This document shows, piece by piece, positions 41,944-51,363 of a stretch of DNA of 54,416 nt. Within the stretch, counting starts at the first letter, position 1. Every line of letters starts with the position of its first letter. This stretch comes from Nocardioidaceae bacterium (lineage in GTDB: Bacteria > Actinomycetota > Actinomycetes > Propionibacteriales > Nocardioidaceae): positions 408,968 through 463,383 of the forward strand of contig JAUJOE010000002.1 in NCBI GenBank assembly GCA_030447805.1, given 5' to 3'. The notes beneath the pieces are model-generated. The model was not told the DNA's origin. It did not search any database and was given only the letters and a program-made list of their open reading frames with translations. The position numbers were made by a program, and so were the translations under genes.

Positions 41944-43764
41944 ATGGTGGACTCGGCTGAAGCGCAGGCGATCATTGACGGTCGGCCCCCCTCCGTGGGA
42001 CGGATGTTCTTCGACCGGGTGGCGGCGACCCCTGACCGGGAGGCGTTCAGCTATCCCGTCGACGACAGTTGGACGTCGGTCACGTGGCAGCAGACCGGTG
42101 AGCGGGTCACGAGGATCGCGGCCGGGCTGATCGCGCTGGGAGTCGAACCCGAGCAGCGTGTGGCCATCGCCTCGGGCACCCGCTACGCGTGGATCCTCGC
42201 CGACCTGGCGATCATGTCGGCCGGAGCGGCTACCACGACCGTCTACCCCTCGACGTTGCCCGAGGAGGTCACCTACATCGTCGGCGACTCCGACTCCCGG
42301 GTGGTCTTCGCCGAAGACGACAGCCAGGTGGCGAAGCTGCGGGAGCGGCGGGCCGACGTACCAGCTCTGCTGAAGGTCGTGGTGTTCGAGGGCACAGCTG
42401 ACGACGACTGGGTGATCTCGCTCGACGACCTGGAGCAGCAAGGGGCCAAGCTGCTGGCCGAGCAGCCCGATGTGGTCGAACAACGGGTGGCGGCGACCAC
42501 GCCCGACGACCTCGCCACGCTGATCTACACGTCCGGCACCACGGGGCGCCCAAAGGGCGTGCGGCTCCGGCACTCGGCGTGGACCTACGAGGGTGCCGCG
42601 ATCGACGCACTGCGCATCTTGTCGGCCGAGGACGTCCAGTTCCTGTGGCTGCCGTTGGCGCACTCCTTCGGCAAGGTGTTGGTGACGGCCCAGCTGGCGA
42701 TCGGGTTCCCGACGGCCGTCGACGGACGGGTCGACAAGATCATCGACAACCTGGCGATCGTGCGGCCGACCTTCATGGGAGCCGCGCCCCGCATCTTCGA
42801 GAAGGCCCATGCCCGGGTCACCACCATGGCGGCCTCCGAGGGTGGGGCGAAGAAGAAGATCTTCGACCAGGCGTTCAAGGTGGGGCGTGAGGTGGCGCGC
42901 AAGCGGCTCGCTGGCGAGAAGGTGCCTCCTCACCTTGCGGCGCAGCACAGGCTGTTCGACCGGCTGGTGTTTGCCAAGGTTCGCGACCGCTTCGGCGGGC
43001 GGGTGCGGTTCTTCATCTCCGGCGCCGCGGGGCTCAACCGCGACATCGCCGAGTGGTTCTACGCCGCCGGCATCTTGATTCTCGAGGGCTACGGCCTCAC
43101 CGAGACGTCGGCGGGAACGTGTGTCAACCTTCCGCAGCAGTTCAAGCTCGGCACGGTCGGGCTGGTGTTCCCCGGCACGGAGGTGAAGATCGCGTCCGAC
43201 GGTGAGCTGCTGGTCAAGGGGCCCGGCGTCATGGACGGCTACCACAACCTCGACGACGCCACCCAGCAGACGCTCCAGGACGGCTGGGTCCACACCGGAG
43301 ACATCGGCGAGATCGACGACGAGGGCTTCGTGCGCGTCACCGACCGAAAGAAGGACCTGTTCAAGACTTCCGGAGGCAAGTACGTCGCTCCGCAGAGCAT
43401 CGAAGGCCAGTTCAAGGCGGTATGCCCCTACGTCAGCCAGTTCGTCGTGCACGGCAGTGAGCGACCGTTCTGTTCAGCGCTCGTAACCCTCGACCCCGAC
43501 GCGATCGAGCCCTGGGCCAGCCAGCATGGGCTGGGGGGCACGTCGTACGGCGAGATCGTGACGTCTGAGCAGGCCCTCGCGATGGTGCAGGGGTACGTCG
43601 ATCAGCTCAACTCGCAGCTCAACCGGTGGGAGACGATCAAGCGGTTCGTGGTGCTGGACCGCGACCTGTCGATAGAAGACGGCGAAATCACCCCGAGCAT
43701 GAAGGTCAAGCGCAAGGTCGTCGAAGACCACTACCGCGAGCAGCTCGACGCCCTCTACACCTAA
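41944..43764 (+). CDS. Long-chain fatty-acid-CoA ligase (FadD15-like)
   Basis: 606-residue AMP-forming ligase, complete. P-loop LIYTSGTTGRPKGVRLRH, GYGLTETSAGTCVNLP, DGWVHTGDIGEIDDEGFVRVTDRKKDLFKTSGGKYVAPQSIE and the C-terminal catalytic lysine region ITPSMKVKRKVVEDHY. Length and GRVRFFISGAAGLNRDIAEWF fit long-chain ligases. Not in an operon with other lipid genes here; it ends before a palindromic element. Confidence 0.95.
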   Translation: MVDSAEAQAIIDGRPPSVGRMFFDRVAATPDREAFSYPVDDSWTSVTWQQTGERVTRIAAGLIALGVEPEQRVAIASGTRYAWILADLAIMSAGAATTTVYPSTLPEEVTYIVGDSDSRVVFAEDDSQVAKLRERRADVPALLKVVVFEGTADDDWVISLDDLEQQGAKLLAEQPDVVEQRVAATTPDDLATLIYTSGTTGRPKGVRLRHSAWTYEGAAIDALRILSAEDVQFLWLPLAHSFGKVLVTAQLAIGFPTAVDGRVDKIIDNLAIVRPTFMGAAPRIFEKAHARVTTMAASEGGAKKKIFDQAFKVGREVARKRLAGEKVPPHLAAQHRLFDRLVFAKVRDRFGGRVRFFISGAAGLNRDIAEWFYAAGILILEGYGLTETSAGTCVNLPQQFKLGTVGLVFPGTEVKIASDGELLVKGPGVMDGYHNLDDATQQTLQDGWVHTGDIGEIDDEGFVRVTDRKKDLFKTSGGKYVAPQSIEGQFKAVCPYVSQFVVHGSERPFCSALVTLDPDAIEPWASQHGLGGTSYGEIVTSEQALAMVQGYVDQLNSQLNRWETIKRFVVLDRDLSIEDGEITPSMKVKRKVVEDHYREQLDALYT

Positions 43765-43808
43765 CGCCCCTCCACAAGAGCCGCCTGGTTGTGGGAACCC
43801 GCGGAAAC

Positions 43809-43866
43809 CCTGACCGAAGTCTCGGTTTCGGTCGTTCAGCGCCACTGAAACGGCACTTAGGTCAGG
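43809..43866. repeat. Palindromic element, copy 2 (CCTGACCGAAGT family)
   Basis: CCTGACCGAAGT (43809-43820) against ACTTAGGTCAGG (43855-43866), one mismatch. An inner imperfect hairpin (CGGTTTCGGT with ACTGAAACGG) lies between. GAAACCCTGACCGAAGTC at 43804-43821 is identical to the copy at 48906-48923. It follows the acyl-CoA ligase stop and precedes hemW; probably a terminator. Confidence 0.65.
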
Positions 43867-43908
43867 ACTTCGGCACGATCTAGCTTGCCGCCGGGGGACA
43901 ATGGGGCC

Positions 43909-45146
43909 ATGCCGTCGACGCTGCCTGAGGGGCAAGCCGCGCCGCGGGACGGCGCGCTGCCACCCGATGCCGTTGCAGCCCTCGGCACCCGGTCCTTCGG
44001 CTGCTATGTCCACGTGCCGTTTTGCGCCGTCCGGTGCGGCTACTGCGACTTCAACACCTACACGGCCCTCGAGCTTGGCAACGCCCCTGGAGCGTCGCGG
44101 GACACCTACGCTGAGGCGGCGGTCGCTGAGATCGCCCTCGCCCGGGAGGTGTTGGGCGAGCGGGCGGTGCCTCTGGACACGGTCTTCTTCGGGGGCGGTA
44201 CGCCGACCCTGCTACCAGCCGCAGACCTGGTGTCGATCGTTGCGGCGCTTCGGCGAGAGTTCGGCCTCAGCCCGGACGCCGAGGTGACCACCGAGGCCAA
44301 CCCCGACAGCGTCACCCCGGCAGACCTTGAGACGCTGCGCGCCGGGGGCATCAACCGGATCTCCTTCGGGATGCAGTCGTCGGTCCCGTCGGTGCTCGCC
44401 ACGCTCGACCGCACCCACGACCCGGCGCGGTTCCCCTCGGTTGTGCGGTGGGCGCGCAGCGCCGGCTTCGACCAGGTCAGCCTGGACCTGATCTACGGCA
44501 CACCCGGTGAGTCCCTGGACGACTGGCACGCAAGCGTCAACGCCGCGGTTGCTCTCGAACCCGACCACGTGAGCGCCTACGCGCTGATCGTCGAGCAGGG
44601 TACGGCGTTGGCCCGGCGCATTGCCCGCGGCGATCTGCCGGCGCCTGACGACGACGACGTCGCCGACAAGTACGAACTCGTCGACGACTCTCTGGCCGCT
44701 GCCGGATACGAGTGGTACGAGGTCTCCAACTGGGCACGCGGCGAGAGGTCGACCTGTCGGCACAACCTCGGCTACTGGCAGGGCTCGGACTGGTGGGGGT
44801 CGGACCCGGCGCCCACTCCCACGTCGGCGGTGTGCGCTGGTGGAACGTGAAGCACCCAGCTGCCTATGCGGCCCGGTTGGCGGCGGTCGAGAGTCCCGCC
44901 GCGGGACGCGAGGTGTTGGACGCCGGCACCCGACGGGTCGAGCGGGTGCTGTTGGAGACTCGACTCGCCACCGGCCTGCCCCTTGAGGTACTCGACGACG
45001 AAGGGCTGGCCGCCGTACCAGCGTTGGTTGCCGACGGTCTCGCCGAAGTCTGGCCAGCCGACGCAGGGCGAGCTGCGGAGCGTCTCGTGTTGACGCGGCG
45101 CGGTCGGCTCCTCGCCGACGCTGTGGTCCGGACGCTGCTGCCGTGA
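43909..45146 (+). CDS. hemW: Haem chaperone HemW / radical SAM protein (one frameshift)
   Basis: Radical SAM family member of the coproporphyrinogen-oxidase-like group. The cluster motif is CAVRCGYCDFNTYTAL, followed by DTVFFGGGTPTLLPAADL, GINRISFGMQSSV, LDLIYGTPGESLDDW and CRHNLGYWQGSDWWG. The frame changes near 44805, after which VGPGAHSHVGGVRWWNVKHPAAYAARL restores the C-terminal part. ATG 43909 is preferred; an upstream ATG at 43885 is possible. The position before hrcA-dnaJ is the usual actinobacterial order. Confidence 0.9.
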
Positions 45147-45159
45147 CCCACTCCGCCCT

Positions 45160-45213
45160 CGACCTGTCAGGGCGCACGGACCTATTGCACGCTCAAGTCA
45201 CCCTGACAAGTCG
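45160..45213. repeat. Palindromic element with CGACCTGTCAGGG arms, copy 1
   Basis: CGACCTGTCAGGG (45160-45172) against CCCTGACAAGTCG (45201-45213), one mismatch. It lies between the hemW stop (45146) and the convergent DUF4870 gene, so it may end both transcripts. It belongs with 48109-48160. Confidence 0.65.
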
Positions 45214-45230
45214 CGAGAGGCGGCGGGGGG

Positions 45231-45630
45231 TTACTTGATGAAGCGGAACGTCAAGGGGTAGCGGTAGTCCTCGCCCCGGGAGGCGGCCAATCGTAGCCAG
45301 CAAGATCACGATCAACACCACGATTGCGGCGATGCCGAGCACCGGGAGTATGACGAACGCCCCCAGCGTGAACGTGACGAAGATGAAAGCCATCGCAACG
45401 GCGAAGTAGAGCAGCAGCGTGATCTGAAAGTTCAGCGACTCGATGGCGTGGCGCCGCACGAAATCCGAACGGCCGCCCATGTACAGCAGCACTGCAAGCG
45501 GCGCGAGGAAGCCCATTGCGATGACGGCTGCGACCAGCGACCCGATGTGCGCCGCCATCGCCCAGTTCCGCTCCTCGTTCGGCGCGAGGGCGCCGCTGCC
45601 GGGCGGGTCGGGCAGTGTGGGCTGAGCCAT
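45231..45630 (-). CDS. DUF4870 membrane protein (one frameshift near the C-terminus)
   Basis: About 132 residues with conserved NEERNWAMAAHIGSLVAAV, three membrane spans (IAMGFLAPLAVLLYM, ITLLLYFAVAMAFIFVTF, LPVLGIAAIVVLIVILLAT) and RRHAIESLNFQITL. The family ending ASRGEDYRYPLTFRFIK with stop at 45233-45231 is readable if one base is removed near 45287; as it stands the frame runs on to 45193. Function unknown. Confidence 0.8.
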
Positions 45631-45828
45631 GGTCCATCCTCGCTGACGTACGGCGGCTGGGGAAGGGTCCGCGCCGGATCTGAGCGATTATCGCCGGTTT
45701 GTTCCGAATCCCGAAAACCGTAAGGAACCGCGCTGATTTCCGCCGCACGGCCGGCCGGCGATGTCGCTCCGCGCGGAGCGTGAAGGCGGATCGTCGACAA
45801 CGCCGAAGGGGCGCCCCGCCTAGTAGAG

Positions 45829-45855
45829 TTGGCACTCAGTACGCCGGAGTGCCAG
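45829..45855. promoter_or_regulatory. CIRCE element of the hrcA-dnaJ operon
   Basis: TTGGCACTC-N9-GAGTGCCAG, the HrcA operator, with exact nine-base spacer. It differs from consensus TTAGCACTC at the third base and symmetrically at the far end, so symmetry is kept. It overlaps the end of a -10-like TAGAGT (45824-45829) and lies 19 bases before hrcA. Confidence 0.92.
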
Positions 45856-45874
45856 CCATGACGAGGAGGCCCGC

Positions 45875-46897
45875 ATGCTGGACGATCGCAAGCTCGACGT
45901 GCTGCGTGCCATCGTCGAGGACTATGTGCACACCCAGGAACCGGTGGGGTCGAAGGCCCTGGTGGAGCGGCACCACCTGGAGGTGTCGCCAGCCACCGTG
46001 CGCAACGACATGGCGGCGCTGGAAGAGGAGGGGTTCATCACCCAGCCGCATACCAGCGCTGGACGCATCCCAACCGACAAGGGATACCGGCTCTTCGTCG
46101 ACAAGCTGACCAGCATCAAGCCGATGACCGGTGCTGAGAAACGGGCCATCGCCACCTTCCTGCAGGGTGCGGTCGACCTCGATGACGTCGTACACCGCAG
46201 CGTGCGCCTGCTGGCACAGCTGACGCAGCAGGTGGCGATCGTGCAATATCCGACACTCGCTCGCTCGACCGTGCGGCACGTCGAGCTTGTCACGCTGTCG
46301 AGCTCGCGGCTGCTGCTCGTCTTGATCACCAGCGCCGGCCGGGTCGAACAGCGCGTCGTCGAGCTGCCCAAACCGCTACCCGACGACGTCGTCGCCGACG
46401 TTCGCGCCAGGCTCAACACCTGCGCCGTCGGTCAGCGGCTTTCGGAGGCTGCCGTTCGGGTGACGTCGCTGCCGGACCAGGCCCACGCCGCCGACAAGGC
46501 AGCGGTCACCCAGATCGTGGCGGTGTTCGCCGAGGCGGTGGCCGACGAGCGCACCGACGAGAAGGTCGCCATCGGCGGCACGGCAAACCTGACCCGGTTC
46601 GGCGACGACTTCGACCGGTCGATCAAGCCGCTCCTCGAGGCGCTCGAGGAGCACGTCGTACTGCTCAAGTTGCTGGGGGAGGCGACCAGCCCCAGCCTGG
46701 TCACCGTACGCATCGGTCACGAGGTTCCGCACAAGCAGCTCGCATCGACGTCGGTCGTCGCCACCGGCTACGGACCCGAGGAGCAGCCGCTGGCCACCCT
46801 CGGCGTGGTGGGGCCGACCCGGATGGACTACCCGGGGTCGATGGCCGCCGTACACGCCGTCGCCCGCTACGTCAGCCAGATCCTCTCCGAAGCCTGA
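45875..46897 (+). CDS. hrcA: Heat-inducible transcription repressor HrcA
   Basis: 340 residues, complete. Winged-helix start [72 protein letters not shown], then the GAF-like sensor and [31 protein letters not shown] at 45864-45869 precedes ATG 45875. Represses the operon through the CIRCE site at its own promoter. Confidence 0.97.
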   Translation: MLDDRKLDVLRAIVEDYVHTQEPVGSKALVERHHLEVSPATVRNDMAALEEEGFITQPHTSAGRIPTDKGYRLFVDKLTSIKPMTGAEKRAIATFLQGAVDLDDVVHRSVRLLAQLTQQVAIVQYPTLARSTVRHVELVTLSSSRLLLVLITSAGRVEQRVVELPKPLPDDVVADVRARLNTCAVGQRLSEAAVRVTSLPDQAHAADKAAVTQIVAVFAEAVADERTDEKVAIGGTANLTRFGDDFDRSIKPLLEALEEHVVLLKLLGEATSPSLVTVRIGHEVPHKQLASTSVVATGYGPEEQPLATLGVVGPTRMDYPGSMAAVHAVARYVSQILSEA

Positions 46898-46936
46898 TCG
46901 CCGACTCATGCAACCGTCCCCAAGAAATGCTGGAGC

Positions 46937-48107
46937 ATGACCCAAGACCTCTACGCGACCCTCGGTGTCTCGCGCAACGCGAGCCCCGAGGAGATCAAGA
47001 AGGCCTACCGCAAGCTGGCCCGCCAGCTGCACCCCGACGTCAACCCTGACGAGGCCATCCAGGAGCGCTTCAAGGAGGTCACCCGCGCCTACCACGTGCT
47101 GAGCGACCCCCAGAAGCGTGAAATGTACGACCTGGGTGGCGATCCGCTGTCGGCGAGCGGGGCGGGGGCCGGCTTCGGGGCGGGGTTCTCGTTCACCGAC
47201 ATCATGGACGCGTTCTTCGGTCAGGGTGCGCGGCAGCGGGCGGGGTCCGCGCCCGCGTACCCGCCGCGGTCAGGACGCCCTGATCCGGGTGTCGCTCGAC
47301 CTCGCCGAAGCGGCATTCGGCGCCGAGAAGGAGCTGAAGGTCGACACGGCCGTCACCTGCTCCCGTTGCAGTGGGGCCGGCACAAGTCCTGGTACGTCGT
47401 TGGCCCCGTGCAGCACCTGCAGCGGCCGCGGGGAGATCAGCCATGTGCAGCGGTCGTTCCTCGGCGAGGTTCGCACGATGCGGCCCTGCCCCACCTGCCG
47501 GGGTTCGGCACCGTCATCCCCGACCCGTGCAGCGAGTGCTCAGGAGACGGTCGGGTGCGGGCTCGCCGAGCCGTTCACGTGTCGGTTCCTGGCGGCGTCG
47601 ACACCGGAACCCGGATCCAGCTCAGCGGAGAAGGCGAGGTCGGCCCCGGCGGAGGACCAGCCGGTGACCTCTTCGTCGAGATCAACGTCGCCCCGCACCC
47701 GGTCTTCACTCGGCACGGCGACGACCTGCTCTGCACGATCACGGTCCCGATGACCAGCGGCGGCGCTCGGCACCACGGTCGAGCTGCCGACGCTCGAGGC
47801 CGACGTCGCGTCGACTGACAACTCCGACATCGAGCGGTCGCTGCCGCTGGAGATCCGGCCGGGCATCCAGTCCGGTGAGCAGCTCGTGGTCCGCGGACGC
47901 GGCGTACCCCGCCTGCGCCGAACCGGCCGCGGCGACGTCGTCGCGACAGTCGTCGTCGAGACCCCCACCCGGCTCGACAAGCAGCAAACCGAGCTGCTGC
48001 GGCAGCTCGCGGCGTTACGTGAGGAGGAGGAGCCTGTACCGACGGTCGACGGCCGGCCCAAGGGGGTGTTCGACCGGTTCAGGGACGCCTTCGGCGGTGG
48101 CCGGTGA
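46937..48107 (+). CDS. dnaJ: Chaperone DnaJ (frameshifts)
   Basis: J domain [33 protein letters not shown] with HPD, a Gly/Phe-rich linker ([23 protein letters not shown]), four zinc-finger repeats ([30 protein letters not shown]) and client-binding C-terminal domains ([23 protein letters not shown]). Frame changes near 47268, 47507 and 47762 divide it; all four CxxC repeats are readable. Second gene after hrcA, co-regulated by CIRCE. Confidence 0.93.
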
Positions 48108-48108
48108 C

Positions 48109-48160
48109 GACTTGTCAGTCTGTAGCGGACATGCTCAGGCGGCGGGCGTTCTGACAGGTC
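48109..48160. repeat. Palindromic element with GACTTGTCAG arms, copy 2
   Basis: GACTTGTCAG (48109-48118) and CTGACAGGTC (48151-48160) pair fully if G-U is allowed. It starts two bases after the dnaJ stop and ends 13 bases before rsmE. Related to 45160-45213. Confidence 0.6.
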
Positions 48161-48173
48161 TGGGGAGATCGGC

Positions 48174-48915
48174 ATGACGTTGCCGGTGTTCGCCGTCGAC
48201 GCTGCCGCACTGGCTGCGCGCTCCGTCGAACTGGCCGGTGACGAGGGCCGCCACGCCGTGGTGGTGCGCCGGATCAGGGTCGGCGAGCACGTCGTGCTCA
48301 CCGACGGCGCTGGACACGGCGCTGAGTGCGTCGTGACGTCGCTTGGCAAGCACAGCCTGGTTGCTGATGTGCTGGTACGTCGGTCCGAACCGTTGCCGTC
48401 ACCCCGGCTGGTCGTCGTACAGGCGCTCGTGAAAGGCGAGGCGGCTGAGCTGGCCGTCGACCTGTTGACCCAGGTGGGTGCCGACGCGATCGTGCCGTGG
48501 GCCGCTTCGCGCAGCGTGGTGACGTGGCGCGGTGAGCGTGGCGACAAGGCGCTGGGCAGGTGGCGGTCGACGGCGCGCGAAGCGGCGAAGCAGTCGCGTC
48601 GGCTGCGGTTCCCGGTCGTGGAGCCGCTGCACTCGACCGGGAGGTCGCTGCCCTGCTGGGTGGCGCCGCTGCCTTGTGTTGCACGAGGGCGCCCCGGCGC
48701 CGCTCTCAGGCGTTGAGGTGCCTGCATCGGGTGACGTGGTCTTGGTCGTCGGCCCCGAAGGTGGCGTGTCGGACGACGAGCTGGCCGAGTTCGCGGCGGT
48801 TGGCGCTCAGGCCGTGCGGCTCGGGCCGACGGTGCTGCGCGCCTCGGCAGCTGGAGCAGTGGCCGCAGGCGTGCTGCTCAGCCGCACCGACCGCTGGCGA
48901 GCGCCGAAACCCTGA
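48174..48915 (+). CDS. rsmE: 16S rRNA (uracil1498-N3)-methyltransferase (frameshifts)
   Basis: SPOUT methylase. DEGRHAVVVRRIRVGEHVVLTDGAG, VQALVKGEAAELAVDLLTQVGADAIVPW, RWRSTAREAAKQSRRLRFPVVEPL, then VVLVVGPEGGVSDDELAEFAAVGAQAVRLGPTVLRASAAG (SAM knot). The segment between about 48642 and 48678 (REVAALLGGAAAL) is in a third frame, so two indels lie there. Order dnaJ-rsmE is standard. Confidence 0.92.
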
Positions 48916-48976
48916 CCGAAGTCGGTGCTGAGGCGCGAAAAGCACCGTTGGACCGGGACTTCGGTCAGGGTTTCGG
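48904..48976. terminator. 20-bp perfect palindrome, nested hairpin (copy 3 of CCTGACCGAAGTC family)
   Basis: CCGAAACCCTGACCGAAGTC (48904-48923) is exactly complementary to 48957-48976. Inside, CGGTGCT (48923-48929) pairs with AGCACCG (48941-48947). The left arm begins inside the last codons of rsmE. It lies between convergent rsmE and the GerMN gene. No U tract follows, but stem strength and convergent position suggest a bidirectional terminator. Confidence 0.7.
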
Positions 48977-49024
48977 TCGGTGCTTGGACTCCACCGACTC
49001 CCCGTAGGGCGGTTCACTGGAGGA

Positions 49025-50180
49025 TCAGCGGACGGTGAAGGTCTTGTCGTCGATGAACGTCGGGCTGCCGTCCTTGGCGCTGGACTCGAACGCGCGGATG
49101 GTGTACGTGCCCGGGTCGAGCCGTCCCAGTTCGATCGTGAACGGGGCCCACTCATAGGCCCCGGCCATCGTGTACCCGCTGTCGATGACCTTGCCGTCCG
49201 CGTCGAGCAGCTCCAGTTGAGGTTGCCCTCAAAGACGTTGGCCGACCCCTTGACGGTGACGGGGCTGTCGACGGTCTCACCCTCGACCGGTGACGTGATG
49301 GACACCATGGCGCGGACCAGTTCCGGCTGCAAGGCGACAGGCGTCGCCACCCGAGCGCGCGCGTCGATGTCGGCGCCGTTGTAGGTGAAATCGACGGGGC
49401 CCTCTACGCCGGCCGTCGCCAGCAGGGCCTGAACTGCCCAGGAGTTCGTCGTCCATGTCGACGCGCGCCGAGGGTGCGCGCTCGATGTCGGCGTCGCCGT
49501 CCAAGCTGATTGTCGTGTTGCCGTTTCGCTGCTCGGTGATGCTCTTGACCTCGACTCCTGTTGGCCAACCGGATGTTGTAGTCGGGGTCGAGCGGTGCCG
49601 AGGTGAAGAACTCGCGGACGGCCGCAACCGCGCGCGAGTCGCCATTCAACGAGACTCGTGTGGAGTTCGGGGTACAAGCGGGGCATCAGTCTGGGGTTGC
49701 TAGGCGTTGGTCCGACGTAGTAGATCGTGAGTTGTTCGTAGGCCGGGGCATTCGTCGCGCTTGGCTCGGCCGTCGGCGTCGTCGGCGTCGGTGAGTCGAC
49801 GGTCGGTTCAGTCGTGACGTCGGTCTGGCCGGCAGTCGTGTCGCGCTTGCGGCCGGCGTACGACTTGGGTCTGCGCCCTGGTCGCCGACCACCACAACGG
49901 CGGTGATCACAGCGGCGGTCGCGGCGGCTGCACCAAGCGCGCCGAGCATCCATGTCGACCGCCTCCCGTTGAGATTCGTCCGGGTGGACCCCGCGTAAAA
50001 CCTCCGCGCTGGGTCGGACGAATCGCTGAGGGGAGAGGGGACAGCGCCGGTGCGCTGCTGGATCGAGCGCAGCGCGTCGGGGCTCGGTTGGACCTCCGCG
50101 GCCTCGGCCGACAGCGCCTGGCGCAGCAGCTCGGCGGTGGCATCTGAGTCTGAGTCGTACGGCGAGTTGGTCGGTGTCAT
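49025..50180 (-). CDS. GerMN-Gmad2 domain membrane protein (frameshifts), sigma partner
   Basis: N-terminal cytoplasmic stretch (ATAELLRQALSAEAAEVQPSPDALRSIQQRT), one span (STWMLGALGAAAATAAVITAVVVV), a Thr/Pro linker, then GerMN-like LTIYYVGPTPSNPRLMPRLYPELHTS with NGDSRAVAAVREFFTSAPLD and NTTISLDGDADIER, and a Gmad2 Ig-like domain (ITSPVEGETVDSPVTVKGSANVFEGNL, then ELLDADGKVIDSGYTMAGAYEW and IRAFESSAKDGSPTFIDDKTFTVR). Frame changes near 49880, 49650, 49565, 49440 and 49220. ATG 50180 overlaps the sigma-factor stop. The anti-sigma position suggests a membrane sensor/regulator for that sigma factor; inferred. Confidence 0.75.
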
Positions 50181-50680
50181 GGCGAATCCTCGAGGCTGGA
50201 GCGGAGGGCGGTCATGCCGCGGGAGGCGTGGCTCTTGACGGCTCCGCGGCTGATGCCGAGGGTGGCGGCGATGTCGGCTTCGGGCAGGTTGCCGTAGTAC
50301 CGCAGCACCAGCACCTCGCGTTGCCGGGTCGGCAGCCGGTGCAGCGCATCGATGACGGCGGCACGCGACTCAGCGGCCAGCGCGTGCTGCTCGGCGCTCG
50401 GCGACACCTCCACCTCGGTCGAGCTGTGCTTGTCGGCGACCCGGTGGTGCCGTTGCGACGAGCGGGCCCGGTTGACGACCGTACGGCGCAGGTATCCGAC
50501 CGCCTTCTCCGGCTCGCGCAGCCGCCGCCACTTGTCGTGCATGGCCACGAACGAGTCCTGCACGATCTCTTCCGCCTCGCCGCTGGACCGGACCAGCAGC
50601 GCCGCGAGCCTGACCAGCTCGGCGTAGTGGGCGGCGTACAGCGTGGTGACCGCCTCGTCGGCGTCCCACCCTGACGTCAT
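50177..50680 (-). CDS. ECF sigma factor, SigE-family type
   Basis: 167 residues from ATG 50680. Region 2: YAAHYAELVRLAALLVRSSGEAEEIVQDSFVAMHDKWRRLREPEKAVGYLRRTVVNRARS; region 4: ALHRLPTRQREVLVLRYYGNLPEADIAATLGISRGAVKSHASRGMTAL. This is the actinobacterial SigE-family (SigE-like, not the mycobacterial SigE) group. It overlaps the next gene by four bases. The longer upstream frame to 50956 runs antisense into the HIT gene and is not used. Confidence 0.9.
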   Translation of the reverse strand: MTSGWDADEAVTTLYAAHYAELVRLAALLVRSSGEAEEIVQDSFVAMHDKWRRLREPEKAVGYLRRTVVNRARSSQRHHRVADKHSSTEVEVSPSAEQHALAAESRAAVIDALHRLPTRQREVLVLRYYGNLPEADIAATLGISRGAVKSHASRGMTALRSSLEDSP

Positions 50681-50819
50681 CGCCGTCCCTCTCCGCGTGG
50701 AAGCCTTCAGCACGGCGGTCATACCCCATCCACGCCTGGCTCCGCCCAGCGGTTTACATGATCGCGCACTCTCTTGCGCTGGACCGTCATCTTCTGACCG
50801 GTGTGGGTAAGGAACGGGC

Positions 50820-51167
50820 ATGGCTGACGAATCATGCTTGTTCTGCCGGATCATCGCCGGCGAGCTCCCCACCGAACGAGTGGCTGAGACCGGCTCCGCG
50901 CTCGCGTTCCGCGACATCAGCCCGCAGGCGCCGGTGCACGTGCTGGTCATCCCCAAGACGCACCAGCCGACGCTGCCCGAGCTCGCCGAGGCCGACCCTG
51001 AGGCGGCTCTCGAGGTACTGCGACTGGCTCGGCAGGTGGCCGAGCAGGAGGGCGTCGGCGACGGCTACCGGCTGGTGGCCAACAACGGTGCTGGCGCCCA
51101 ACAGTCGGTGTTCCACGCCCACGTCCACGTGCTCGGCGGTCGCGAGTTCACCTGGCCCCCGGGATAG
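50820..51167 (+). CDS. HIT-family hydrolase
   Basis: 115 residues, complete. CLFCRIIAGELPTERVAETGSALAFRDISPQAPVHVLVIPKTH and the histidine triad HAHVHVLGG. Nucleotide phosphoramidase/hydrolase of the Hint group; the substrate is unspecified. Sits before phoH, as in many actinobacteria. Confidence 0.94.
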   Translation: MADESCLFCRIIAGELPTERVAETGSALAFRDISPQAPVHVLVIPKTHQPTLPELAEADPEAALEVLRLARQVAEQEGVGDGYRLVANNGAGAQQSVFHAHVHVLGGREFTWPPG

Positions 51168-51194
51168 GGCCGCAGGCCGGGGAGGACCGACGGG

Positions 51195-51238
51195 GGACTC
51201 GAAGCGCCGTCAAAGAGCGCAGCGAAGGCGCGAGAGCC
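51195..51238 (-). repeat. 44-bp dispersed element, copy 3 (minus orientation)
   Basis: On the minus strand reads GGCTCTCGCGCCTTCGCTGC to GGCGCTTCGAGTCC, one substitution from copy 1 over the core. It lies between the HIT stop and phoH. Confidence 0.8.
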
Positions 51239-51363
51239 ACCGGCGGGCTGAGGTCGGCCGGGACGTAAGCGCCGTCCTGGGCCCGGCGGATCGACCTCCG
51301 GCTGGGTAGCGGCCGACCGGACCGGCGCCTGGTCGGCGTGGAGGCCGTAACATTGGGCGCACG

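Noticed and set aside
41917-43452. A 511-codon minus-strand open frame
   Set aside because: Antisense to the intact acyl-CoA ligase with all its motifs; composition shadow.
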